A DNA stretch of 64,000 bases from Galbula dea (taxonomy: Eukaryota; Chordata; Aves; Piciformes; Galbulidae), in contig VWZX01009894.1 of the NCBI GenBank assembly GCA_013399015.1, positions 1,862,858 to 1,926,857 of the forward strand, read 5' to 3'. A program made the translations under genes and the position numbers. Under the pieces are notes generated by a model. That model had not been told where the DNA came from, ran no database searches, and saw nothing but the letters and a program-made list of their open reading frames with translations. Of this stretch, positions 33,401 to 46,203 are shown one piece after another; position 1 is the stretch's first letter, and each line of letters begins with the position of its first letter.

Positions 33401-34544
33401 GTTCTTATACAAGATTTTTTTAGTAAAGTTGCAATCCTAATTCTTTGTACAAAACCATTGTACATCTGTTGCTCAGAGTAGGCAGGATATTGGAATTCTG
33501 AATAGATAAATTTCTTCAGTTTTATGATAGACATTTAAATGTTTTTTTTTGTCATAAGGCATGGGTATTATATAGTGTTAATATTTGCTATCTTATTTGA
33601 TGAGATACTCATTATGATACTGCAATTTCTTTAAATACTGATAGACACTTGGAAACTGGAGAGGTGAGCCTGATCTTGGATGTGTTATCCAACTACAGGG
33701 ATGCTTTAGAGGGCAGTTTTCTACACTCAGATTTGTCGTTCTCAGTCTGTGTCACTATAGTTTACGACTGTAGGTCAGCATTAAAAAGGAGAAAGAGTTA
33801 AAGGTGATCATTCTCTTCTACCGTGAAAATGCAAATGTGGAAGAGACCTAGTTTTCACTCCAATGGCACATAATGTCTCCAGGATGTCATTCAATCCCAG
33901 CTGCTTCCAATCCGTAATGCTGCTGTATCCATGACTGGTGGAGGAGAAGCTACCTGACATGCGGTGGGTCTTACTGGGCAGCAAAAATAGATACCCTGTC
34001 GAAGGAACAGCTTGCAGGTGTATTGCTGTAAGAAAACAGAATTGCTTCATAGCAGAAAAATAGCAGAAATAATGTATGTCTGTTTGGGTTATGCTTCAGT
34101 ATGGTGCATGAAACTGTTACTTTGTCACTTGGAGGATGAATCTCAGTGAGGGAACAGATGAAATTCAATATGTGCTGGCTTTTAGCCAGATTTTAAAATA
34201 TGATAAGAAGCTGCAGTTTTAACATCTTGTTATACTTAATGCTGTATGAAAACTTAGACTTTGTAGTCTCACTATTTCACTGATAAATGTGTGGCTAACA
34301 TTAAGTTCATCTTGAAATACATCTATCAAGTCTACAGAAGTCCTAATGAACATTTAACCTGATCCTCAAAGCCATGTGTAATCTAATGCTTAAAACTGAT
34401 GTCGAAGTTTTTGGGGTTTTTTTTCACTGATTGACTTGAATCGATTTTCTTATTCTGGGAACTGAGATTTTTATCTATCTAGGATATTACTAGGAAATGC
34501 AATATGGATTTGGTGGTGTGAGATTCATTGATAACTTACACTTA
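30494..34544. other. Unique AT-rich intronic sequence
   Basis: About 4 kb with no supportable gene or element. It includes T-runs near 31398. The minus-strand frames at 33808-34168 (65-80 codons) have no recognisable similarity. Confidence 0.55.
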
Positions 34545-35306
34545 ATTAATAAGTGCCAGGTGCTGCACTTGGGTCACAAGAGCCCCATGCAATGCTCCAG
34601 GCTTGGGGAAGAGTGGCTGGAAAGCTGCCCAGTGGAAAAGGACTTGGGGGTGCTGGTCAACAGTTGGTTTAACATGAGCTAGCAGTGTACCCACGTGGCC
34701 AAGAAGGCCAACACCATCCTGTCCTGTATCAGACATAGCATGGCCAGCAGGACTAGGGAAGTGATCATGTCTACGTACTCAGGACTGATGGGGCCACACC
34801 CTGAATGCTGGGTTCAGTTTTGGGCCCTTGACTACAGGAAGGACATTTTGGTGCTGGAGGGTCTCCGAAGAAGGGCAAGGAACTTGGTGAAGGGTCTACA
34901 GAACAAGTCCAGTGAGGAATGGCTGAGGGAACTGGGGTTGTTTAGTCTGGAAAAGAGGAGTTTCAGGGGAGACCTCACTTTCTACAGCTACCTGAAAGGA
35001 GGCTGTAGTGAAGTGGGGGTTAGTACCTTCTCCCAGGCAACAAGTGATAGGACAACAGCCTCTAAATTGTGCCAGAGGAGGTTCAGTTTGGTTATTAGGA
35101 AAAATTTGTTTACTGAAAGGTTTGTCAGGCACTGGAACAGGCTCTCCAGGGGAGTTGTGGAGTCACCATCCCTGGAGATATTTAAAAGATGTGTATGTGT
35201 GGCACTGAGGAACGTGGTTTAGTGGCGAACTTGGCAGTGTTAGGTTTATGGTTGGACTAAATGATCTTAAAAGTATTTTCAAACATAAACAATTCCATGA
35301 TTCTAT
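34545..35306 (+). mobile_element. CR1 LINE, 5'-truncated, with ORF2 remnant (CR1-F-like)
   Basis: About 760 bp of sense-orientation CR1 starting just past the RT catalytic region (CCAGGTGCTGCACTTGGGTC) and ending with a degraded 3' tail (ACTAAATGATCTTAAAAG ... CCATGATTCTATGC). The subfamily differs from the 24.6 kb copy: GAGGAATGGCTGAGGGAACT and GAGGAGTTTCAGGGGAGACC. Confidence 0.9.
34551..35222 (+). pseudogene. CR1 ORF2 C-terminal remnant
   Basis: The frames at 34497-34682 and 34695-35222 together encode the thumb/C-terminal part of CR1 ORF2: CQVLHLGHKSPMQCSRLGEEWLESC, then KDLGVLVNSWFNMS ending at TAG 34680-34682 (expected to be a Q/C codon). The second part reads AKKANTILSCIRHSMASRTRE, ECWVQFWALDYRKDILVLEG, SLEKRSFRGDL and ends near RNVV. 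Truncated and interrupted, so not functional. Confidence 0.85.
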
Positions 35307-38300
35307 GCTATCTACTGTTAGGTTTAGTGTTAGTATATTATGACTGCTGAAACAATGCTCTTACATTTATTGTTGTGAGTATATGTGAGTCCAAATTTGT
35401 CGTTTACAGTATTTCTTCCTCACCAGAACCAGTCATGCTGTGCTCAGACTTTACATGATGAAGGTAAGCGTTATTTAAAGAAGAGTTTATCTTTTCTCTG
35501 AAGTTGTATGGATGTAGTGGTTTTCAAAATGGGAAAACAAAATCCTAGGATCTATCCCATTTTGCAATCCATATGTGAAATTCTTGACATCTTCCTTGAA
35601 TTATCTGTACCGGTGAAAAGCCTGTTTCACAACTGAGGGACGCAGCCAGATAAGAAGCAAGAGTGAGAATTATTGGCAGTGTTCTCGTTCTTGGAGGTCT
35701 GTGGTGTTACTCTTTTTAGGCTTGTCATAGGCCATACTGTTTTGATATATCCAAATTATTTTTCAGAATGCAGTATCTAGAGAATATTTAATCTTTGTTC
35801 TTGTATACTGTTCACAGGAGTAAGCCTGCTGGAAGATCTCACATGAGTGTAGCATAAAGCTTTCTGAGTGTAGCTCTACTGTGATTACCTTTATAGAAGG
35901 GGAATTATAAGCCTCTAAGTCCTACTGAATTCCCTTGTTTCCAGCCCCCATATAGTACAGAGCTTATTATACCTAAGGGAAAAGTAATCCATATGATATT
36001 GTAGCATGCCATTAACAGGAAGGCAACATTGTTTTCCGCACTATTAATTTCAGGTTAAAATCCTGGAGAGTAAAATATTTCATATGCACTTGACTATAAT
36101 TAACCCCTTATATCTTTCCCCCATAGTCATGTAATTTAGCAAAGCTCCATCTGCAGTGGCTCAGTAACACAGCATGTGCCCCTGCACAGGCAAATACCAC
36201 TTCAATAATTCCCTTCTGCTAGAGGCTAGTTATACCACAGGGCAACATCCAGGATTAATTAGTCACTGAGTTTCTTACTGCTGTTGCAAATTTTAAACAC
36301 TAAGACGGTAACAATTCTGTGTTGCCTGAGTCTGTCACTACCTTCTGCTTTGAATTGTGTTTTTATGTACAAGCTTATTGCTGGTTGCTTGGTTCGTTCA
36401 GTATAACATGGACACATATAGGACAGTGAATGTTGTTTTTCAGGGAAAAGGAGAATGCTGGTAAAGTTGGATGAAACTGAACATTAGTCATGTTGTAGTT
36501 GGCACTGACTTTGTGCGCTGTTTATATCTTGTATCGACAGTGCTTTGCTGTAGCATCTAACTGTCCTGCACCAGTCTGACATAGAGAAGGAAAGTATGCC
36601 CTTCGTCCTTCAGTGCACTTGAGTGCTTCACCCCTCACCTCATGCTGGTGATAGGCTACAGAAGGTAACCCTGTACAGATGGTCCTGTTGACACCAGTAC
36701 TGAGAAGAGACATGGCTGGATGCTTTACTGAGTTTCCACTAGGCTGTTTTTTGGACATTGTAAAACAAAGCTCTTGGCTGGATCTTTCATGTTGTTCACT
36801 TGTTACCATTTGCCAGGAGAGTGTGAAATCTAGCATAGTAACTATTCTTACTGGATTTAGGGCAAAAGGAGAATAAAGGTTTGTGACTCAGCACTTTGCA
36901 GCTTATGTTGTTGGAAGTGAAATTGCTTGAATAATCTTTTAACTGTGGATCAATTGCTTAGCTCAAATGCTGTTAACAAATGTGTTGTAAGTCTCAGTGC
37001 ATTGTAGTTTGCAAGTCAAAGTCAATCAATGTATACAAAGCTAAGATCATTGAATTGGAAAAGGGGAACAAAGAAAAATAAGTGAATTGGGCAAATAAGA
37101 AACAAGTTTTACTGTTCTTTCTGACTTACTTCATAGAAGCATAAAATGCATAATCATATTACCATGGGCAGTAGTAAAGTTCTTCCCTAAATGCTCCGTT
37201 TGCATGTTTTTGTTGCGTGTTGTGTACCATCTTGTAGATTAGACATGTGAGTAAATTTGTTTTCTTTAAGATTTGCATTTGCCATGAACTTGTGCACCCA
37301 TATTTGCTGAATTGGATCATAGGAGACACTGATTAATGGAACAGTAGAGTGCATGAACAACATAAAAATCACAATGATGTTTTGATAAATTTATTTCTAT
37401 ATTGCTTTCCAGTGTTGGAAACTTGCACAAGTCACATGCATTTGAACTGGAAAGTCAAAATACTCCTGCATGTGTGGATTAAAAAAAGTAAGTAAGCAAC
37501 AGGATGCAGGAAGAATAATTCAAATTATTTCTATTTAAAATTAAAAAAAAATGTTTATGAAACTGTATCCATTATGAAAACTAGTTGCACCCATATGTTT
37601 TTCTGGTAATTTTAATATTAGTTTGGAGAAAACCCTAAATCATTTTGAAATCAAAGGAAATGGCTGAAACCCCCAGATATTGACTAATCAGAGGTATCAT
37701 TGAGGGAGCTGGTAAAGTATAGCTGTACTCTGGAACCACGTTTATTTTTCAGCTGTTTAAATTCTCCTGGTCACCAGGTTCTAGACAAAATCTCATGCTA
37801 TTTTGTGACTAGTCTGTCTAGACAAAATGAGATACTAACCCTCTCTTCTGCAGCAGCAGTAGTAACATGATAAATATGCGTGGGATATTCCAGGAGTTGT
37901 AATCTTTTTTCACTCTAAAAGATGAAATCCTGTGTGAGCAATGCTGTAGTTTTTTTAAAGAGCAATTACTACAGCCTCTGCCATCTACTTTAGTCAAAAG
38001 GAATAATTGATTCTTTTTCTCCTGGTATGAATCTAGCTATTCAGAATGATATTTTTGGAATTTTCATAATACAAATTCTGAAGTGCTGCATCATTAAGCT
38101 TAAAGATGATAACTGTACCTTGTCTGTCTAAAAAAGGTCACAGAGAGTTGGATCACAAATTTATTTTCATCTCTCTTCTCCCGTCATATTGCAAACTCAT
38201 ATCCTGCCCAAAAGAGTACTAAATAAGCTAGCTGCAGCAGGCACCCTTGCCACAATCAGAGACACCACCATGTTTCAAAGTTTTCAGTCATCTCCACCAT

Positions 38301-41097
38301 AAGGGGTGATTATACTTCATAAACACTGAAGACTTGTAAACAGTATGTACAGATGACTTCTTCAGGCCTTGTATATGAAAAGCCCAATATCTTCTTGCTT
38401 GTGCAGTATTTATCCATAAGAATACTTTTGCCTCTTTTAAAAAAAAATTGCTGATGCTCTCTGACCTCTGAATTGGAATGAATATTCAAAAGTAAGTAAA
38501 AAAAATCAGGGCAGAACAAACTTGTGAAATAGATGTTCTTTTTGAATGCTGTAAGTTGCTGCATGGTTGTAATGCTCTAACAAAGCAGTAATGTGAGATG
38601 GAAGTTCCCTGTTTGGTGGTGACGTGTTCATGTGCATTATATAACTGCATTTTCATTGTGTTTCTTAAGTTCTCTGGGAAGAATTTGGTGAATACTCTTA
38701 GAATAAATTTTAAAGATATATAGGATAAAATTAAAATTAGAATTACTATCTTGCAAGCTTGTACTGGAAAGCAGTGATGAAAATAGGATTCTCTCTCTGG
38801 GTGGTCACTTTAAATACAGAGGTGCAGAGGATTTTGTGCACCTTTCTAATTTTTCAGTGGACTTCTAATATAGTCTGTATCTTTTTCTGGAGAGCAGCAA
38901 TTCTTAGTTTTCTTTTTGTAATTCTACTTCCATTGCTAGTATCACATTCTGTGGGACTTGTCTGTAAGTCCCTTTAATCACCTACCATGAAACAGAAGAA
39001 ATCTTTAAAATTGGAAAATCAAATTTGACTGGTAAAGTGTTCGTGAGTCACAAGCATGTTGATGCTTCTGGTGCTCCCTGGATTTCTCAGAGGGAAGTGA
39101 GAAATGTTTCTGCTGCTGCCACTTAATGATTCTGCACTCTGTCTCTTTCCTTCTGTTGCCAGAGAGGGAGAAACATTTCAGGTAAAGCCTTGGCAAACCA
39201 AACCTCTCTTAGCATGTGGTTGTTCCCTTTTGAGTGAGTTTCCCTTTTTCTTTGCATTGTTTTCTAAGAAGATATAGGAGATACTTTCTGAAAGGTCCAC
39301 AATGTGAATTGTCACATCAGTAAAAAGTCACAAACTCTACTACATAGTCAAAACTACTGGCTTTGGTGAAGTGTGTTGAACAATTTGATGAGAATGAGCG
39401 TTTTTTGCGAGGTGAAGTTTTCTTCTAAACTTAGCTGGAAATCTAAAATACCAGCTTCTGACTGCAGTCTATTGACACAGCAGGTTAGGAAGATTTTTAA
39501 CCCTGTTCATGTGCAAGATTAGGTGGGAATGCTTTCATTAAGACTTGCAAGATTATAATAGGAAAACATTTCTATTTATTGTGAAAGATGAAAAGTAGAA
39601 CAGTACTTTGCAAGGTAAGATTTACAATACAATTTACTCAGATGATGAAAACATGAAACTGAAGGATTAGTTTTGTCACCGTCCAAGAAATACAGTATGT
39701 TGGAAGAATCCAAGTAGTGTGATATGTTCATGGAACATTTAGAAGGGTTTTTGTATTCGTCTGGTTAGCAAGTGTGTCAGGTGCAGCACGTTCTAATTGC
39801 TCAGAATTACACTATTTGCTTTTCTCTTTCCTGTTTTATTATTGTCAGATGTCAAGCCTCTAAATGCATTCATGTATCTAGTAATAATCAAACATGAAAA
39901 TGCCTGTGTTGTTTCTTTAGATGTATGTGCATCATATTGGCTTCGATTGCAGTAAAATTCCAAGACAGTTAAATACTTTCTGTTCATTTGTGAATTGAAT
40001 GCATTATGCAATGTAATAGTTCTGGAAATGACCATTGCATGTTTATTTTTTTATGACATGATATTTACTGTGAAAGTTTAAAACATTTATTCCTTTCTCA
40101 CCCCTTTTCTCCCCCAAGATGTTTTTTTTTGGGGGGAATGATATAAACCCAAATTGTTACAGGACTTGTTTTAGCATTTACAGACACCGAATCGTTAGAT
40201 GCATGTTTGTTTCTGAACAGAGAGGTGTCTGGAGTACAAAAGAATTATCAAGCACTGTTATAAAAAGGGGAAGGGCTGCTTGTGACAATATTAGGTACCG
40301 CAGTGAAAAGCAGACAGTATTTTACTGGTATCTTACTGTTCAGTTGTAATAATAATTTTCATGTCTGCTGCAGTAGAGTGCCAAGTCTTGGTGAAGGTAT
40401 GCATTGAAAGTGGGCTTTGTGATAGACTAAAATTCTCAGAACCCATACTCCATAAGCCTGGATTATATTAAATGAAATGTTCGGTTCATTCAAGACCAAC
40501 TATTTTTTTTATGCTCTAGAGAGTCTGCAAACATGAAAAAAACCCCTTCTGGTAGAATTTCTGATGTTCACTGACATGGGGGTGGAAGGAGTCCCTCTAA
40601 ATGAACTCCAAGTTCTTTAGAACAGCACTTTGTTAATGATCAAAACTAGGTAAGATTAAGCCTGCAAAAGGTTGGCTTTATGTAATAAAAAGGTGTCAAG
40701 CTGCTTAGCTGGAGCTAAGAGAATTAAATTAATTAAAGGCAGCGAAATCAGGTCTCCAGTGAGTACAAGCATCCACTGATCAATATAGCATGTTAGAAAG
40801 TACGGGGGAAGGATCTGTTCAGAATGCTAATGGTGTGCAGCCCATAGAAACAACAACTGCCAGCTAGAGAGCTGGTGCATGCTTCCTCATGTACCCGGTG
40901 CTTCTCCTGGTCACAGAACCAAGAAGCTAGGTCTCTTTTAACTGCTATTAAACTGTGTGGAGGGAATAGCACAATGGTGGTAATAACAAATGGGATGTTA
41001 GTCCCAGAGTTCTTGTCTGAAGTAAGGCCCTTTTCCAAGCGGGAAAATGCCTTTGTCTAAATGACTTAGAGAACTTTGATACAGTACTTAGAGACTT
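35307..41097. other. Unique intronic sequence
   Basis: About 5.8 kb. No gene. The block at about 35990-36290 is repeat-free and rich in TTAAT/ATTAAT cores (candidate conserved noncoding DNA). A C5-then-T9G6 stretch at 40111-40136 is low complexity. Confidence 0.5.
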
Positions 41098-41210
41098 GGT
41101 TTAGACTTAGGGACGTGGTTTCAAATGATGGTGCCAGGTTGATGTTTGGACTTGATGATCTTGGAAGTCTCTTCCAACCTTGATAATTCTGTAAATTTGT
41201 GATTCTGCAA
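41098..41210 (+). mobile_element. CR1 LINE 3' tip
   Basis: Sense-strand CR1 end: GGTGCCAGGTTGATGTTTGG, CTTGATGATCTTGGAAGTCT, CTTCCAACCTTGATAATTCT, then GTGATTCTGCA. About 110 bp remain. Confidence 0.82.
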
Positions 41211-41303
41211 ACTTCGTCTATTTGGCCTCAGTCAGCTGTAAGGTGCAATTGCCTTGAGAGCTCAGCTATTCCTGTCAGCGAATGGAACCAAGGCTTATAC
41301 TAT

Positions 41304-41898
41304 ATTCTGGGGTGTATTAGAAGGGGTGTGGTTAGTAGGTCAAGAGAGGTTCTTCTCCCTCTTTACTCTATCCTGGTGAGGCTGCATCTGGAATATTTTG
41401 TCCAGTTCTGGGCCCCTCAGTTTCAGAAGGATAGGGAACTGCTTGAAGGAGTCCATCACAGAGCCACCAAGATGATGAAGGGTGCGGAGCATCTTCCTTC
41501 TGAGGAAAGGCTGAGGGAGCTGAGTCTCTTTAGCTTGGAGAGGAGTAGACTAAGGGGTGACCTCATCTATGCTTTTAAATATGTGAAGGGTGAGTGTCAG
41601 GAGGATAGGGTCAGGCTCTTCTCAGTGAAGCCCAGTGACAGGAAAAAGGGCAATGGCTGCAAGTTGAAGCATAGGAAGTTCTGTGTAATTGCAAGAAGAA
41701 ATTTTTCCCAGTTCAGGTGCCAGAGCACTGGAACAGACTGCCCAGAGAAGTTGTGGAGTCTCTTCCTCTGGAGATACTCAAAACCTGCCTGGACATGTCC
41801 CTGAGTGACCTACTGTGAGGGATCCTGCTGTGGTAGGGGTGTTGGACTAGGTGATCTTTCGAGGTCCCTTCCAACCCCTAGCAGTCTGTGATTCTGTG
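41304..41898 (+). mobile_element. CR1 LINE, 5'-truncated (CR1-J-like), sibling of the 24.6 kb copy
   Basis: It begins ATTCTGGGGTGTATTAGAAG, matches the 25120-25745 copy closely throughout and ends CCTTCCAACCCCTAGCAGTC then TGTGATTCTGTGG. An open frame at 41199-41804 covers the ORF2 C-terminus (GCIRRGVVSRSREVLLPLYS, FVQFWAPQFQKDRELLEGV, then FSVKPSDRKKGNGCKLKH) and shifts out of frame near the end. It lacks the 35-bp insertion seen in the other copy. Confidence 0.9.
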
Positions 41899-42023
41899 GA
41901 TCATAGAATTGTCAGAGTTGGAAGGGACCTTAAAGATCATGTGGTTCCAAGCCCCCTACCATTGGCAGGGACACTTCCCACTAGATCAGGTTGCCCAGAT
42001 CCCCATCTGGCCTGGCTTCTATA
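41899..42023 (-). mobile_element. CR1 LINE 3' end, abutting the previous copy tail to tail
   Basis: Plus strand reads ATCATAGAATTGTCAGAGTTGG, AAGGGACCTTAAAGATCATG and CCACTAGATCAGGTTGCCCA, the reverse complement of a CR1 3' end. It starts at the base after the sense copy's 3' end, so the two 3' ends face each other. Confidence 0.87.
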
Positions 42024-43897
42024 GTTTTACATTTAATTTATAAATGCTTTCATGCATAGGTTACTAAAAAACTTTTCTTGACTGCGTAGTGTAAGACTAC
42101 CTGAAGTCTGATAGTCTGTGCGTGATTAGGAAACGTGTGTGATGCAGAGGTATGTGTGACAGCTGAATTATCCAGCTGGAAATTTTCTACTGTTTTCATA
42201 CAGTGCAATGGAATCTGATTATTCAAAATGCTGCTATTACTGAACAGCCCCTTGCAGTGACAATTGTAAAATAAATACTCCAGTTTATAAGGTGAATCAG
42301 AACCCTTTAAAGGGACATTGAGTAAACTAAGGGAATGATCTCCTACGAAGACCTTGACTGTTAAAAGATATGTCATAGCATTAGCCTTGCGCCAAGCCTG
42401 TCAGGCACATTACAAAAGTCTAAAATTAGAGTGAACAGTGTTAATAATGACAGAGATAAGCATTCTGTAGATTTTGTCTATGTAGTGAGCAGGCTTAGAG
42501 GCTGCAGTATCATAAAGCTTTGTGCATCAATTAGCCCCTCAATTACAATGTTTTTAAGTAAATTAACAAATAAGATGGCAATGGAAGTAACAGTACACAT
42601 GGAAGTTTCAGCAGAGATGAGCAAGATGAGAATTTTGTACCTGTCATTTTTGTGTTGGAGTAACTGGCAGGTGGTTTGTTATTTTTGCCCAAGGTAGGTG
42701 GGAGGGGGAAGAAGTTTTTTTTACTGGGTGATGACTCCTCTGGTTCTTAGAGAGCCTGAGGTTCACACAGGAACATGCTAATTCAATTGTTCTGCACACA
42801 TATGAATTAAAGAATTATCATCCTGTAATTTTAATGTTCATATAGCTAGAGATGAGTAGAACAGGCTTCTACTTTTAGATCAGTCAACTGTACAGAATGT
42901 TGCTTGTTTTAAACTGCTCAAATTCAGGGACTCTTCAGTAGTGTGTAGGTACTTGCTCTCTAAATATTTCAACATTTCTCATTTGTAAATTATGTGTGAA
43001 GTCATCTTTAAAGGACTTACCGGTGTCTTTCAGGGTGCAATGAGGAAAATAATAGTGAAGAATTACTAGAAGTATTATTTAAATGCAGGTCTGGGAGGCA
43101 GAAACTTGTGACATTTAATCCCGGCACTAAAACTAATCCTTCTGTAGCACTTACTTATCCTAGGATTCTCCAAATCTTATTACTACAAAATTATTTTTAT
43201 TACTAACTGCCAGGCACCTATCTTCAGGACTTAGCAGTTAATCCCCATGTCTCATTGGACACATTGTAGAGACAGAGGTTCTGCTTTTCTGCATTGCACC
43301 ATGAGCATGCTATGATTTTTATGGCTCGGATTCAGGAAAAACCCTAAAGTGTTCGGTCCATTGTGTTTATGACTTGAGCTATACACATGCACACATTAAC
43401 TGTATGCACGGGGTTTGTCTAGGATAAGGATTATTTGGGAGGAGAATGGAAGGGGCTAAATCCAGCTGACTTTAATTTTAGTGCCAACCGAATGCTAGTT
43501 TTAATGTATCCTCACAGTAATCAACAAAGGGTTATCCCAGATCTATTGTTTTAAAACTATCTGTGAGGTTAAATGACCACTTGGTTGAAAGAACTGGTTG
43601 CCTTTATCAGCCTATTCCTTAGGAATGGACTGTTGAGATAAATGCTGTTAATTAAATACAAATCCTTTCCTTGATTGCGCAGAAACAGCCTTGCTACTGG
43701 TCCCTCTCCTAATCTTGTTATAACAGTCCCCTGATAGGTCTCATTAGATTTTCTTGTTAGCTGATACTGAGTCTGTTTTGCAGCAGAACAGACAGAAAAG
43801 TTAATCTTAGTCAGTTGTAATGTGTCTCAACTGCTGAAAGGTTTTTTCTCTTACTCTCATCATCTAGTTCCTTTTGTTCTGTTGCCCAGAACAATAG
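42024..43897. other. Unique intronic sequence with candidate conserved blocks
   Basis: About 1.9 kb without a gene. Blocks at 42430-42620 and 43560-43770 are repeat-free and motif-rich (see findings). The 88-codon frame at 42431-42697 covers one of these blocks but resembles no protein that I know. Confidence 0.5.
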
Positions 43898-43938
43898 ATC
43901 ATAGGATCATAGGATTGTCAGAGTTGGAAGGGACCTAG
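43898..43938 (-). mobile_element. CR1 3' tip (about 40 bp)
   Basis: Plus strand GATCATAGGATCATAGGATTGTCAGAGTTGGAAGGGACCTAG, given here as the repeated GGATCATA octamer followed by the conserved GTTGGAAGGGACCT. Only the last 40 bases of a CR1 remain. Confidence 0.8.
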
Positions 43939-46186
43939 TAATTTATTTACTTTGATTGTTTTTATTTAGTCTGTCATGGTTTATTGTATTTAATTACTTT
44001 TAAATCATTAACTTAAACCAAACAATGTGAGAGGGGAGAGAAAAGTCCTGAATGTCTTGTGTAGAGTGAACGGGACATGCCACGGACTAGTTCCTCATTT
44101 GCCATACAAAAAGAACTTCTTCAGAGATAGAGCTTTAATCAAGGACACCCCCTATTTTGTCAGGAAAATTTATGGAAGTATTGTCACCTATGATTGCATG
44201 CATGGGATCTTCTTAGTTTTTTTTCTGTGACTTTTTCAGAAATTCAGCTGCAGAGATGACTCTCTGTTACTTGAGAGATCCAGATGACCAAGGCCTCTTG
44301 AAAAATGATTCTTTGTAAGAATCAACACTTGTGTGAAGTAATTTTAGTATTTAGAGTTGTCCATAGTTGTGCTAATTGAGTTCACTGGATGGCTTGTGGA
44401 AGGTGAATTTATATAGAAGCTGCACATTTTGTATGGCAGTGTTGTTAACAGAAGACTTTTGAATTCCTGACCATCAAGAGCTCGAGACCATTTGATCTGG
44501 TACCTATAAATTTCTTTAGACTTATTGGTGAACTCTTGCTTATATAGTGCTATTTGTGTGTGACATTTCTTTAAAGACGTACAGCTGGCCACTGAGTCTT
44601 TAAATTAGTAGGTATGTCAGACGAGACATGCTGTTGACTGAAGGCAGTCGTCTGGCAATGTTTGGTTCATTTTTCTTCCTGTTTCATGCAATACACCATG
44701 TGAACTATCTTTGCATGGGCAAGTTTTTCCTGTATTTCATATCATGATTTAGTTCTTTGTTTATTTGTTTCAGAATAAGATCTATAGCAAGAGGGAAAAA
44801 AGTGTTTTATTGTATATTTTTTTCCAAATTATTTATTTTACTTGTTTTAGGTCCTTGATTGTTGAAATTGAGGCCTTCTTCAAATGCTTGCCTTCACTTT
44901 TTCTGAAGAGCATCTGGTGTATTGTCTGCTTATTGTCTCACTGGAGAGCAACAGATTGAGTTTTGAATTTGCAGAATAATTCCATCACCCTTCAGATAAG
45001 AAGGACCTCACATTCTCCTATTTCTCAAAAATATTATGTTAGCAAAGGTACCTGCTACTGTAGAGCTCTTTTTTCTTCGGTACAAACTCTCTGCTTTTGT
45101 TTCTTCCAATGTATCTCTTTGCTTTTGACACTTAACTTGTTTCAAAATTCTGAGCAGTCCAAGTCTGGGGTCTTCCCTCATCCTTCTCAGAAATCTTTCG
45201 ATGAACTGAATTAGCTTAAGAAGCTGATGTCAAGCTAAATTGATCTTGTCCACAGAAGACAAATACCAATGTGGACAGCAGCATCAGGTCCACAACCCTT
45301 CTCTTCTGCTTTCCTCTTTCAAATGTAGAATTTATTCTCCTGTCTTTCATGCTCCATGTTATGTATATGACAAATCCCCAGCTAGAACTGTCTCTCTGTG
45401 GAGGAACATAGGGGGAAGAATTATTGTACTCTTTAGGCAACTCTTCATGTTCACACTTATTATTCCTTCTTGCACAGACACAATTCTATTCCATTTGGAG
45501 CTGCTGCTCTAAGCTTTCTACTACAGCATTTGTAAATACATACGTGTTACTGGTTTACTGTTCAAAGAGGAAAGGATGAGAGTATTCTTGGAGAACAGTG
45601 TTAGGAGTCTTTGCCAAGTAGCTGTGTGTTTTAAGGAGCAAAGGATGATTGCTTGGCAGATGAAAAGTGGGTGGGCTGATTTGAGCGTGGGTGCTGGCAT
45701 GAAAGAAAAACTAAAACTGAGAATAAGTACAGGAAACAAGTGTGCAGGTAGGAGGGACAAGGGAACTGTTTACCCAGCAACCTAATAGCCTTTTCAACTC
45801 CTGCATAAGAGAATCACAATGATCTTGGGGATTTTTTTCTTAACTGGTCAACATTCACAAGTTTACTGACCAAGCCTTTTTTAAGTTAAAACTGTGTATG
45901 GGTTTGATGAAACTTGTGGCATGTTAAAAGCCATATCTCACAACTCTGGAGACAGTTGTGGAATTCAGCATGAATTATCATGTACAATTTAATTTGAATT
46001 AAGTGTGTTCATACAAGTTTTATGCAGGTTTTAACTGGATATGACTAAGTGGTCAACTATTCTTATTTCTGTTCAGTCTGAGTTCAGATTAGGTCTAAAT
46101 AGTATCTGGCTTCTAGAATCTGTGGTTAGGTTTTGATCCTCTAAAACTTTGTTGTTTTTTCTGGATAAAGGATTTTTTTGTACTTT

Positions 46187-46203
46187 TTGTTGTTGTTGTT
46201 GTT
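46187..46203. repeat. (GTT)n microsatellite
   Basis: Five to six GTT units in tandem. Confidence 0.8.

Noticed and set aside
40111..40136. C5 ... T9 G6 stretch as a hairpin or terminator-like structure
   Set aside because: Low-complexity homopolymers in a eukaryotic intron; no reason to assign function.
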